Below are positions 16,921 to 24,751 of a stretch of 64,000 nt of DNA, piece after piece. Source of the DNA: Chitinophaga sp. (GTDB taxonomy: Bacteria; Bacteroidota; Bacteroidia; Chitinophagales; Chitinophagaceae). The notes beneath the pieces were generated by a model. It did not search any database and had not been told where the DNA came from. It saw only the letters and a list, made by a program, of their open reading frames with translations. Made by a program: the position numbers and the translations under genes. Location of the stretch: assembly GCF_019236475.1 (NCBI RefSeq), contig NZ_JAFAIX010000012.1:620001-684000 (forward strand). The letters are read 5' to 3'. Each line of letters opens with the position of its first letter. The first letter of the stretch is position 1.

Positions 16921-17346
16921 TTACTTTCCGAAGTACAGCTTAAGGTTCTCTTCTTCCTTTTCTCTCATCAATGCTTCTTCTTTCTTAGTTTTATCTTTAT
17001 AACCACAGAGATGTAATGCACCATGAAAAATAACACGATGAAGCTCGCGTTCTACTGACACTCCGAATTGTGTTGCATTGTCTTTTACTCTATCCAGACT
17101 CACATAAATCTCTCCCTCGGTAACATCTGGATCTTCAGACATTTCAAAAGTAACAATATCGGTATAGGTATCATGATTCAGGAATTGCTGATTAATCTCC
17201 AGGAGATAATCATCTGTACAGAAGATATAATGAAGACCTGATAAACCTTGTCCTTCTCTTTTAAATAAATCAGTTAAAAATTTCTTTAGTGCAGTTCTGT
17301 TCTTCAGTCCAAGACTAACCTCATGGGCTGTAAATTGTATTGCCAT
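16921..17346 (-). CDS. ybeY: Endoribonuclease YbeY (rRNA maturation)
   Basis: Single-strand-specific metal-dependent RNase in 16S rRNA 3'-end maturation and ribosome quality control (UPF0054). At 141 aa it has the typical length. The core DDYLLEINQQFLNHDTYTDI and the metal motif HGALHLCGYKDK are present. The classical third ligand in HGxLHLxGxDH is absent here (GYKDK); I recall this variant as common in Bacteroidota homologues. ATG at 17346. It is divergent from feoA with about 155 bp between them, and its 3' end abuts two parS-like sites. Confidence 0.93.
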   Translation of the reverse strand: MAIQFTAHEVSLGLKNRTALKKFLTDLFKREGQGLSGLHYIFCTDDYLLEINQQFLNHDTYTDIVTFEMSEDPDVTEGEIYVSLDRVKDNATQFGVSVERELHRVIFHGALHLCGYKDKTKKEEALMREKEEENLKLYFGK

Positions 17347-17405
17347 AACCCTCTATTAAATTCATGTAAAAGTAAAGTGAAAAATTGTGACTCCTAATGT
17401 TTCTT

Positions 17406-17436
17406 TTTGCATATTGGGACTTCAGGGGTAACTTTG
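17406..17436 (+). promoter_or_regulatory. Bacteroidota-type promoter of feoA
   Basis: TTTG at 17406-17409, exactly 19 bp, then TAACTTTG at 17429-17436. This is an ideal match to TTTG-N19-TAnnTTTG. The expected transcription start is near 17443, giving a leader of about 60 nt. Confidence 0.75.
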
Positions 17437-17502
17437 TCGTATCGTCCAATGCAAATATCCCCATATGCCGAAACAAAGTTTAAACGGACCAATTAGTAGA
17501 TA

Positions 17503-17739
17503 ATGAAAAATGGCATTATTAAATTGTCCTCACTTGCTACAGGTAAAAGTGCAGTGATAATAGAATTTGAAAAAGATGATCTTCATATTAAACTGATGGA
17601 AATGGGTTGTGTGCCCGGTGAAACAGTTAAGATTGAAAAGGTCGCACCACTCGGAGATCCGATTTCTATCATGGTAGCTGGTTATAACTTGTCGCTCCGA
17701 AAAACTGAAGCTGATCATATTTGGGTAGAGGAAATTTAA
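17503..17739 (+). CDS. feoA: FeoA-domain protein
   Basis: A 78-residue SH3-like FeoA domain that assists the FeoB ferrous-iron transporter in the cytoplasm. Recognisable parts are IKLSSLATGKSAVI, LMEMGCVPGETVKIEKVAPL, GDPISIMVAGYNLSLR and the terminal ADHIWVEEI. The gene has its own strong promoter and its own terminator, whose stem begins inside the last codons. No feoB follows; the replication-origin region begins instead. Either FeoB is encoded elsewhere or this FeoA acts separately. Confidence 0.9.
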   Translation: MKNGIIKLSSLATGKSAVIIEFEKDDLHIKLMEMGCVPGETVKIEKVAPLGDPISIMVAGYNLSLRKTEADHIWVEEI

Positions 17740-17757
17740 TCCTCTACCTTTTTTTTC
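17724..17757 (+). terminator. Terminator overlapping the feoA stop
   Basis: GGTAGAGGA (17724-17732), 7-nt loop, TCCTCTACC (17740-17748), then nine T. The left arm lies inside the feoA coding sequence. It isolates the origin region from feoA transcription. Confidence 0.9.
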
Positions 17758-17868
17758 TCACTAATCTCCTACTTTGATTGGTTCCCCTATATTATCCCAG
17801 TTGATTCCTGCCTTCTAAAAATCGCCATCAAATAAAGCCTACTTCATGCTCCATGCCAAGCAACTATG

Positions 17869-17891
17869 TTTGATCTACCAGGTAGATCAAA
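17869..17891. repeat. Perfect 23-bp palindrome at the edge of the origin region
   Basis: TTTGATCTACC - A - GGTAGATCAAA, 11-bp perfect arms with one central base, followed by an A-tract and strongly AT-rich DNA. On neither strand does it make a standard terminator, because the A-run follows on the + strand. It could be a protein-binding operator of the origin. Confidence 0.6.
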
Positions 17892-18066
17892 AAAAAAATT
17901 TAATTTTCGACTCTGGCAGAAAAATTTGGAGCAAGAATAGAGAAAAAGAAAATTTTTTGAAAAAATAGCCCTGAGATATGAGCATAGTCAGGATTTGATG
18001 GCACTTACCAACATTTACATGTAGGAAAACCTAAAAATTGTGGTCATGTCTTTCCTAAACCACTTT

Positions 18067-19232
18067 CTTTCCACATACACATTCAATATCCTCCGAAATA
18101 TTTCTGAAAAATATTGACGACTACTGGAATGCTATCAGCTCTCACGAAAAAAATTGAAAATTAAAGCTGGACGTCTCCCTAATTCACCTCCTTCTCCACA
18201 TACTACACTAAAAATATTCTGAAAATCCTTGACTACAATGCGTTTATTCACAAATACATGAAGAAATATTGAAAATTTCAGCGCATGTCTCACCAATTCA
18301 CCTCCTTTTCCACATACTACACTGGAAATATTCTGAAAATCCTTAACTACAGTGCATTTATTCACAATTAATTAAAGAAAATTTGAAAATTCTAGTCAAT
18401 ATCTCTTGATTTCACTTCATTGTCCACATTCTTCAATGAAAATTTTTATAAAATCAGTGAAAATCCTTGACTGCAGTGCGTTTATCCACAATTAAGCGAA
18501 GAAAATTTGAAAATTCAAGTCGATATCGCTTGATTTCACTTCATTGTCCACATTCTTCAATGAAAATTTTTATAAAATCAGTGAAAATCCTTGACTGTTG
18601 GGAATTTATCCACAATTAAGCGAAGAAAAATTAAAAATTTAAGGCAGTGTCTCTCTAATCCACTACATTATCCACAAAATGGCCTAAAAAAATTTTAAAA
18701 AATCAGCTAGAATCCTTGACTAGAAGGGGCTTATCCACAATTACGCAAAGAGAAATTGAAAATTTAACTGGAGCACTCTCTAATTCACTTCGTTATCCAC
18801 ACTTATGTCAATAGAACAGTAAAAAATATGCTGAAAACCTTACTGAACAAGGCTTTATTCACATTTATGTTGAACAAATAATGAAAATCAAAAAAAAATT
18901 TCAAAATCAGGGGTATTTTCCACATTCTTTGTGGAAATCTATTGAAAATATCGCCAAAATCATCTATTAGTGGGGGTTTATACACATTTGGAGTCTGAAA
19001 AAACAAAAAATTTTGAAAAATAGCTTGTTTTAATTACAATATCCACATTTCTTGTGAAAAAGGAGAGAAAATCATCTTCCTATTATAAAATTCAGGCGGT
19101 TTATTCACATTTTGAGAGAAAAAAAACAAAAAAAAATTTTGAAAATGGGATATATGTCCACTTTTTCCACATTTTATGTCGAAAACTGATTCAAAACTCC
19201 CACAGAACATATATCGAGAAGGGTTTTCCACA
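18067..19232 (+). other. Helically phased DnaA-box array (putative oriC)
   Basis: Eighteen 9-mers close to TTATNCACA, all on the + strand, start at 18192, 18244, 18306, 18358, 18420, 18482, 18544, 18606, 18668, 18731, 18793, 18855, 18916, 18978, 19039, 19101, 19163 and 19224. A weaker one (CTTTCCACA) lies at 18067. Ten match TTATNCACA exactly, for example TTATCCACA at 18482, 18606, 18668, 18731 and 18793. Spacings are 61-63 bp, except two of 52 bp. Boxes alternate between two contexts, so the larger repeat unit is about 124 bp. One is preceded by CCTTGACT and followed by ATTA; the other is often followed by a pyrimidine-rich ATTC or ATAC. AT-tracts such as GAAAATTTGAAAAT fill the spacers. There is no real gene between 17758 and 20184. 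Binding by DnaA is inferred. Confidence 0.85.
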
Positions 19233-19418
19233 AAAATCTTCCCACCCAAGTTAATTTCTGCTCTAATTTCAATGGATCCCACGAGTCGGTTGAGGATACA
19301 ATAATCCAAATTTTTCAAGGGTAACCACAGACTCAAAGTATATATTTAATTCTCCAGCCACTAGTTAAATCGACCTACTTCATCTCTCCTTCGTTGACCT
19401 GAACTACTTTTAAATATT

Positions 19419-20026
19419 CAATTCTCAGCGCACTCACTAAGCGCTGAGAATTGCACCGATCTTGACAATCATTCACGAAATAGTGATGAGAATACCTATT
19501 CAATTCTCAGCGCCTTCCCAAAGTCCTGAGAATTGAATGAAAAAATCATATCCCAGGTAATTCCTAGTTACACTTTATTCTCAGCGTACAAGTAGGGCGC
19601 TGAGAATTGCATAAAAATTTAAAACCTGCACTTACTACAGGACTTAAAAATTTATTTAATTCTCACGGCCTTCATTTTTCATTTTCACTATCATTTTCAT
19701 AGACAGAGAATTTAGTCTTGATAACTATTTAAGAGTAATCCACAGATATCCACATCGCTGTGAATAACAACATTTCTAGCGAAGCGACTGACAATGAAAT
19801 ATTTATGAAAACCTAAGGGGTATGCCGAGAAAATATGGAATATTAAAACCTCAGCCGCCTTTCTCAGAACGCGACGAGAATGCGGAGAACGTACTAATTC
19901 ATGTATAGGATCAAAATGATCATAAAATTCGCATTCTCACAGCACTAATAGTGCGTTGAGAATTCAATAAAATATATTTTTCTGCGCATACCCAAGGGGC
20001 AAAATGAATATTCAATTCTCAGCGCC
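19419..20026. repeat. ATTCTCAGCGC inverted-repeat family
   Basis: Hairpin-forming copies: 19419-19453 (CAATTCTCAGCGC, 9-nt loop, GCGCTGAGAATTG, perfect); 19499-19537 (TTCAATTCTCAG, 15-nt loop, CTGAGAATTGAA, perfect); 19577-19607 (ATTCTCAGCG, 11-nt loop, CGCTGAGAAT); and 19933-19963 (ATTCTCA and TGAGAAT with an inner GCACTA/TAGTGC). Single half-sites are near 19656 (AATTCTCACGGCC) and at 20011-20026 (TTCAATTCTCAGCGCC). The loops differ while the arms are conserved, which suggests a protein-binding or structural role rather than transcription termination. No gene is seen here. Confidence 0.8.
19735..19768. promoter_or_regulatory. Small DnaA-box-like cluster
   Basis: Within 34 bp: TAATCCACA, ATATCCACA and the inverted TGTGAATAA (an exact TTATTCACA on the minus strand). 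It lies among the ATTCTCAGCGC repeats. Confidence 0.5.
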
Positions 20027-20184
20027 TTCATTTTTTGATTTTAACTCACAATCCAGCATGCATTGTGAACAACTATGTGCAGATGTATAGTTTGATGTGA
20101 AGTGCCTGGGGAAACAAAAAGTATAATTTTTAAGTTAAGGGGCTATAACTTATTGATTTTTAATAAATTTTTGCATCAAAAAAA

Positions 20185-20215
20185 GAAGTCCGTGTAATGT
20201 GATTACACGGACTTC
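20185..20215 (-). terminator. Terminator of nadA
   Basis: GAAGTCCGTGTAA - TGTGA - TTACACGGACTTC, 13-bp perfect arms, with A-tracts on the left that give T-runs on the minus strand. It marks the end of the gene-free origin stretch. Confidence 0.9.
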
Positions 20216-20244
20216 AAAAAATGTGAATTATGTTGATAACTGTC

Positions 20245-21252
20245 TTACAATCCTGCTGCCGCACTAATTGCTAACATTCTTTCAATAGGTTTTAATGCTG
20301 CCACTCGTAATGACTCTTCCATTGTGATCTCCGGTTGTTCATATTCCATACACAGGTAAAGTTTTTCCAATGTGTTCAGTTTCATATGTGGACAATCATT
20401 ACAAGCACAAGCATTGTTTGGTGGAGCAGGTATGAAAGTTTTTGCCGGATTCTCTTTTTGCATCTGGTGCAAAATACCCGTTTCCGTAACTACGATGTAT
20501 TCTTCCGCACTATCACGTTGTGTGAATTTCAGGAGTGCAGTAGTAGATCCAATGTAGTCCGCCACTTCCAAAACAGCCGGTTCACACTCTGGATGCGCCA
20601 CTATCTTGGCTTTCGGGTGACGAACCTTCAATTTCATGATTTTTTCCAGGGAAAATATCTCATGTACCATACAGGCTCCGTTCCAGAGAACCATGTCTCT
20701 ACCCGTTTTTTTGATCAAATAAGCGCCTAAATTCCTGTCGGGGGCAAAAATGATCGGCTGATCCTTGGGAACGCTTTCGATGATTTTCTCGGCATTTGAA
20801 GACGTACAGATGATATCAGAAAGTGCCTTGATACCGGCAGAACAGTTGATGTATGAAATCACGATATGATCCGGATATTTGTCTCTAAACTTCTTAAACA
20901 GCTCTGGTGGCGCACTATCGGCCAAAGAACAACCAGCTTTCAGGTCTGGTAACAGCACTTTTTTCTGTGGACTCAGAATTTTTGCGGTCTCAGCCATAAA
21001 GTGCACACCAGCAAAAACGATAATGTCCGCATCTGTTTTGGCAGCCTGTTGAGAAAGCCCCAGACTGTCCCCAATATAATCCGCGATATCCTGAATGTCC
21101 GGCTCCTGGTAATAGTGGGCGAGCACAATTGCGTTTTTGCGTTTTTTCAAATCTTCAATTGCGGCAAACAAATCCAAAGCGGGATCCACCGATATATCCA
21201 AAAATCCGTTGTGTTGCAAATTTTTTTTTGCGGTGGCTAAATCTATAATCAT
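20245..21252 (-). CDS. nadA: Quinolinate synthase NadA
   Basis: 4Fe-4S enzyme that condenses iminoaspartate with dihydroxyacetone phosphate to quinolinate in de novo NAD synthesis. The 335-aa sequence holds the family motifs AIVLAHYYQEPDIQDIADYI, GDSLGLS, VFAGVHFMAETAKILSP, and the three cluster cysteines in AGCSLADSAPP, WNGACMVHEI and CNDCPHMKLNT. An extra Cys pair precedes the last (NNACACNDC). It starts at ATG 21252 and reads toward the phased array, ending in a strong terminator. nadB and nadC are not adjacent. It separates the two DnaA-box regions. Confidence 0.96.
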   Translation of the reverse strand: MIIDLATAKKNLQHNGFLDISVDPALDLFAAIEDLKKRKNAIVLAHYYQEPDIQDIADYIGDSLGLSQQAAKTDADIIVFAGVHFMAETAKILSPQKKVLLPDLKAGCSLADSAPPELFKKFRDKYPDHIVISYINCSAGIKALSDIICTSSNAEKIIESVPKDQPIIFAPDRNLGAYLIKKTGRDMVLWNGACMVHEIFSLEKIMKLKVRHPKAKIVAHPECEPAVLEVADYIGSTTALLKFTQRDSAEEYIVVTETGILHQMQKENPAKTFIPAPPNNACACNDCPHMKLNTLEKLYLCMEYEQPEITMEESLRVAALKPIERMLAISAAAGL

Positions 21253-21304
21253 GACTATATATCTATTTAAATATTTAAAAAGAAAAGCCCACTACTATTA
21301 GGGC

Positions 21305-21885
21305 TGTGAATATGTGGAAATTAAATTTTTGAGCTTGATACAAATGTAGTTGTTATTCCTTTTGTCTTCATTATCCACATCAAAATTAACATCCTATTTC
21401 CGCTTCTGTATTGGATTTTAGTGATTTCATCCACATACGTGGATATCGTAAGACGTGAAAATCTTTTTCCTGTTCACAGTATTAGGAAAATGTTAAAAGC
21501 TGCTGTTAACAATCCACAATCCACATAAAAATTTTCTAAGGGAAACTTTTGGCATAAAAACAAAATTAGTTTTACCTGTGGACAAAGGCACCTTTTCCCA
21601 CCTTATTTTACGTTTTACAGGGGTTTTTACACATCAATTGTGGAAAAAAATCACCCCCGAATGAAAAAGCGCCAAAAATGATGCAAGGCTTGTTTTGCAC
21701 TATTTTATTCACAAATACCTGTGAATTGCGTTATCCACTTTTTCAGAAATGTGAATAAAGCCAACAGATGCGTGATAGAGGCATACTGCGAAAATACCAC
21801 GCCAATTCTGCGTTTTAAAACACTAATCTGCTGAAAAAAAATGAGTTGGAAAAATGGAGATATTGTGGAAAACCTGTGAATGATA
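21305..21885. other. Second DnaA-box-like cluster (possible second origin sub-region)
   Basis: The 766-bp gap between nadA and ppiD is AT-rich and dense in box-like 9-mers of both orientations. Forward: TTATCCACA 21371-21379, TTTTACACA 21625-21633, TTATTCACA 21705-21713 and TTATCCACT 21731-21739. Reverse: TGTGAATAT 21305, TGTGGAAAT 21313, TGTGGACAA 21587, TGTGGAAAA 21639 and TGTGAATAA 21750-21758 (exact). AATCCACA occurs twice near 21511-21523, and ATCCAC-ATAC-GTGGAT forms an inverted repeat near 21429-21444. Spacing is irregular, unlike the 18-19 kb array. Confidence 0.6.
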
Positions 21886-21956
21886 CCCAGTACATAAAAG
21901 TGTTAGAAAGGCCTCAAACCCAGTACAGTAAAGGGTTTGAAGGTAAAAAATACTCT

Positions 21957-21988
21957 TTTGCAGTTACAGTTATTTTATTCTATTTTTG
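21957..21988 (+). promoter_or_regulatory. Bacteroidota-type promoter of ppiD
   Basis: TTTG at 21957-21960, 20 bp, then TATTTTTG at 21981-21988. The expected start is near 21995, about 25 nt before the ATG at 22019. Confidence 0.65.
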
Positions 21989-22018
21989 CTATCCTTAAAA
22001 ATGTAGACTATATAATAT

Positions 22019-24121
22019 ATGTCAGTAATTCAGAAAATCAGGGACAAGTACGCCGTTGTCATCGTTGTTGTGATTTGCGTGGCTATTGTCAGTTTCCTGC
22101 TGCAGGATGCCTTTTTTGGCAGAAACTCCCTTACCCGTCGTTCCACAAGTGTGGGTAAAGTAAATGGTGAATCGCTGGAATATGCCGATTACCAACGTCG
22201 TATTACGGATTTTGAAAACAACTACCGTCAGAGAATGGGTGGTAATGCTAATCTGAGTGAAGAAGATCGTCAGAGCATCCGTGAGAAAGTATGGAATGAT
22301 TTTCTGTCTGAAGAAATATTAAAAGGTCAATACGACAAACTGGGTATCGCTGTAACCGATCCAGAAGTGGTAGACCAATTTACTGGTAAAAATCCTAACC
22401 CAATCGTAGTTCAACAGTTTGGTCGTAATGGTCAGTTGAATACCGCTGAAATGGTGAAGATCATCAGCCAAGGTAATACCAACCCTAACATCCGTGAAGC
22501 GCTGCACCAAATGCAAGCACAGATCAGAGAATATCAAACCCAACAGAAATATGTAACCCTGGTAAGACAAGGTATATATTATCCAAAATGGTTAGCAAAA
22601 CAACAACAAGAAGATAATAGCCAATCTGCTACTGTATCTTATGTTAATGTTCCTTATGCTTCAATCTCTGATTCTGCTGTTAAAGTAACCGATGCTGAAC
22701 TGCAACGTTATATTAATGATCACAGCAAACTGTTCCAAGTAGAAGAATCTCGCAAAATTGAATACGTATCTTTCGATGCTATTCCTTCTGCAACTGATAC
22801 CGCTGCTGCCCTGCATCAGTTGTTGTCACTGAAACAAGAACTGGATACAGTAAGTGCAAAAGATATCGCCGGTTTCATCAACCGTAATTCCGATAGCAAA
22901 TTCTATGATGGCTTTATCTCTAAAAGTGAAGCTAAAATGCCAATGAGAGATTCTATCGTGGATCTGCCAGTTGGTGGCGTTTTCGGACCATATTATGATA
23001 ACCACCTGATTTCCTTCGCGAAAATGGTGGAGCGTAAAACTATGGCTGACAGCGTTAAAGTTCGCCACATCCTGATCGCTGCAAATCCTCAGGAAGGTGT
23101 TACCGATTCTATCGCGAAAGGTCGTGCAGATAGTATCCTGGCTGCAATCAAAGGTGGCGCAAGCTTCTCTGATATGGTGGCTAAATTCTCTGATGATCAG
23201 GGTAGCAAACAAACCAATGGCGAATACGATCTGACGCCATCTAGCCAGTTCGTTCCTGAATTCAAAGATTTCGCATTCTCCGGTTCTAAAGGTGAATACA
23301 AAGTAGTTAAAACACAGTTTGGCTACCATGTAATGCAGATCATGGATCAGAAAAACATCGGTTCCGCTATTAAAGTAGCTTACCTGGCTAAACCAGTTGA
23401 AGCTAGTAAAGAAACTAATAACACCGCATACTCTGCTGCAAGCGACTTCGCTTCAAAAACTCGTAGCTCCGCTGCTTTCCAGAAAAATATTCAGGAAGGT
23501 AAACTGGTGAAAAAAATTGCTGATAACGTACGTCCTATGGACTTCGTTATTCCAGGTCTGGGTGCGTCCCGTGAACTGGTACGTTGGGCTTACGATGCTA
23601 AAAAAGGTGATGTAAGCACTGTATTCACGATGGATGATAAATACGTAGTAGCGGTGCTCACTAGCGTTCGTGAAGAAGGTACTGCTCCACTGGAAGATGT
23701 AAGACAACTGGTTGAATCTGAAGTGAAAAAACAGAAGAAAGCTGACCAAATCATCGCTAAACTGGGTACTCCAGCTTCCCTGGACGCTGCTGCAAAAGCA
23801 AGTTCTCAACCAGTGTTGAAAGCAGAAGGTGTTTCTTTCGCCACTCCTTTCATCCCAGCTCTTGGTTTCGAACCACGCGTTGCAGGTGCTTCTTTCAACA
23901 AAAATTGGGGTACCAAAGCAGTTTCTGCTCCAATTGAAGGTAACGCAGGTGTTTATGTAATCAAAGTTGATGCATATCAACCTTCTGCACAACCAGCACA
24001 AGATATTGCTCAAATGCAGGCCGCTTATGAACAAAGCGTGATCTCTATGCTGAACAGCCAGATGTCTTCCATCCTGAAGAAACTCAGCGATGTGAAAGAT
24101 ACTCGTGGTAAACACTTCTAA
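22019..24121 (+). CDS. ppiD: Membrane-anchored periplasmic peptidyl-prolyl isomerase (PpiD/SurA-like)
   Basis: Periplasmic chaperone/foldase tethered by one N-terminal helix (YAVVIVVVICVAIVSFLLQ). The SurA_N-like chaperone region covers residues 35-200. A parvulin rotamase domain begins at VKVRHILIAANPQEGV and ends with GEYKVVKTQFGYHVMQIMD. A C-terminal helical region with a second, less conserved PPIase-like segment completes 700 aa, usual for Bacteroidota PpiD. ATG at 22019 follows a good promoter, and a strong terminator lies 27 bp after the stop. Codon use is strongly biased (many GAA, AAA, CGT and GGT), consistent with high expression. Confidence 0.93.
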   Translation: MSVIQKIRDKYAVVIVVVICVAIVSFLLQDAFFGRNSLTRRSTSVGKVNGESLEYADYQRRITDFENNYRQRMGGNANLSEEDRQSIREKVWNDFLSEEILKGQYDKLGIAVTDPEVVDQFTGKNPNPIVVQQFGRNGQLNTAEMVKIISQGNTNPNIREALHQMQAQIREYQTQQKYVTLVRQGIYYPKWLAKQQQEDNSQSATVSYVNVPYASISDSAVKVTDAELQRYINDHSKLFQVEESRKIEYVSFDAIPSATDTAAALHQLLSLKQELDTVSAKDIAGFINRNSDSKFYDGFISKSEAKMPMRDSIVDLPVGGVFGPYYDNHLISFAKMVERKTMADSVKVRHILIAANPQEGVTDSIAKGRADSILAAIKGGASFSDMVAKFSDDQGSKQTNGEYDLTPSSQFVPEFKDFAFSGSKGEYKVVKTQFGYHVMQIMDQKNIGSAIKVAYLAKPVEASKETNNTAYSAASDFASKTRSSAAFQKNIQEGKLVKKIADNVRPMDFVIPGLGASRELVRWAYDAKKGDVSTVFTMDDKYVVAVLTSVREEGTAPLEDVRQLVESEVKKQKKADQIIAKLGTPASLDAAAKASSQPVLKAEGVSFATPFIPALGFEPRVAGASFNKNWGTKAVSAPIEGNAGVYVIKVDAYQPSAQPAQDIAQMQAAYEQSVISMLNSQMSSILKKLSDVKDTRGKHF

Positions 24122-24147
24122 TTAGTACATTTTTACTGACATAAGGC

Positions 24148-24179
24148 AAACGCCTCCGCTACCCTGCGGAGGCGTTTTT
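24148..24179 (+). terminator. Terminator of ppiD
   Basis: AAACGCCTCCGC - TACCCT - GCGGAGGCGTTT followed by TT: perfect 12-bp arms. Confidence 0.9.
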
Positions 24180-24244
24180 GTGTTTATATGGTGACAAATA
24201 TCGTCCGCTGTTATTCGTAAATTTGTAGTCTAAATGTGGATAAA

Positions 24245-24751
24245 ATGGACGAAATCATCAATAAAGTAGCACAGAGTGGACTGGAAACAATAGACCTGGA
24301 GCAGTTTTATCCCCAGGGTGAAATTGTTGTTTTTGACTTGAAACCCTTCCTTTTCATGGAAATGATCCTGAAAGAAAAGGATTTCAGAGCCGCTTTGCAG
24401 TCGCATGACTGGGAGCAATACCGTGATAAAAATGTGGGTATCCTTTGTAGTGTGGATACTGTGATTCCTTTATGGGCATATATGTTGGTAATGACTTACC
24501 TGCAGCCAGTAGCGGCTTATGCAGCGGCTGGAGATGCCGACTTTATTTATAAGACACTGTATCTCCACAACCTGGGACAGTTGGATACTGCCACTTTTGT
24601 GGATAAGCGTATTGTTATTAAAGGCTGTGGCGATAAACGCGTTAGCGAAGTGGCTTATGCAGAAATTACCCGTCTGCTCCGCCCTGTAGTGAAGAGTTTA
24701 ATGTATGGAGAACCTTGTTCTACTGTTCCTATTTATAAAAACAAGGGTTAA
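24245..24751 (+). CDS. DUF2480 family protein
   Basis: A conserved Bacteroidota protein of about 168 residues with unknown function. Family-like blocks include LETIDLEQFYPQGEIVVFDL, NVGILCSVDTVIPLWAYMLV, and RIVIKGCGDKRVSEVAYAEI. It is cytoplasmic, with no signal peptide. I choose the ATG at 24245; an in-frame GTG at 24236 would add three residues. A TAAATTTG element at 24218-24225 could be its -7 box. The stop overlaps the convergent corA stop by 4 bp. Confidence 0.85.
   Translation: MDEIINKVAQSGLETIDLEQFYPQGEIVVFDLKPFLFMEMILKEKDFRAALQSHDWEQYRDKNVGILCSVDTVIPLWAYMLVMTYLQPVAAYAAAGDADFIYKTLYLHNLGQLDTATFVDKRIVIKGCGDKRVSEVAYAEITRLLRPVVKSLMYGEPCSTVPIYKNKG

Noticed and set aside
18067..19240. Regular repeats resembling a CRISPR array or plasmid iterons
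   Set aside because: Only the 9-bp boxes and spacing are conserved, not a 25-40 bp repeat, and there are no cas genes. The flanking genes are chromosomal housekeeping genes, so a plasmid origin is unlikely.
18135..19336. Open frames of 66-100 codons within the array (both strands)
   Set aside because: They follow the 124-bp repeats, have low-complexity Phe/Lys/Asn composition and no family likeness. They are by-products of the AT-rich repeats.
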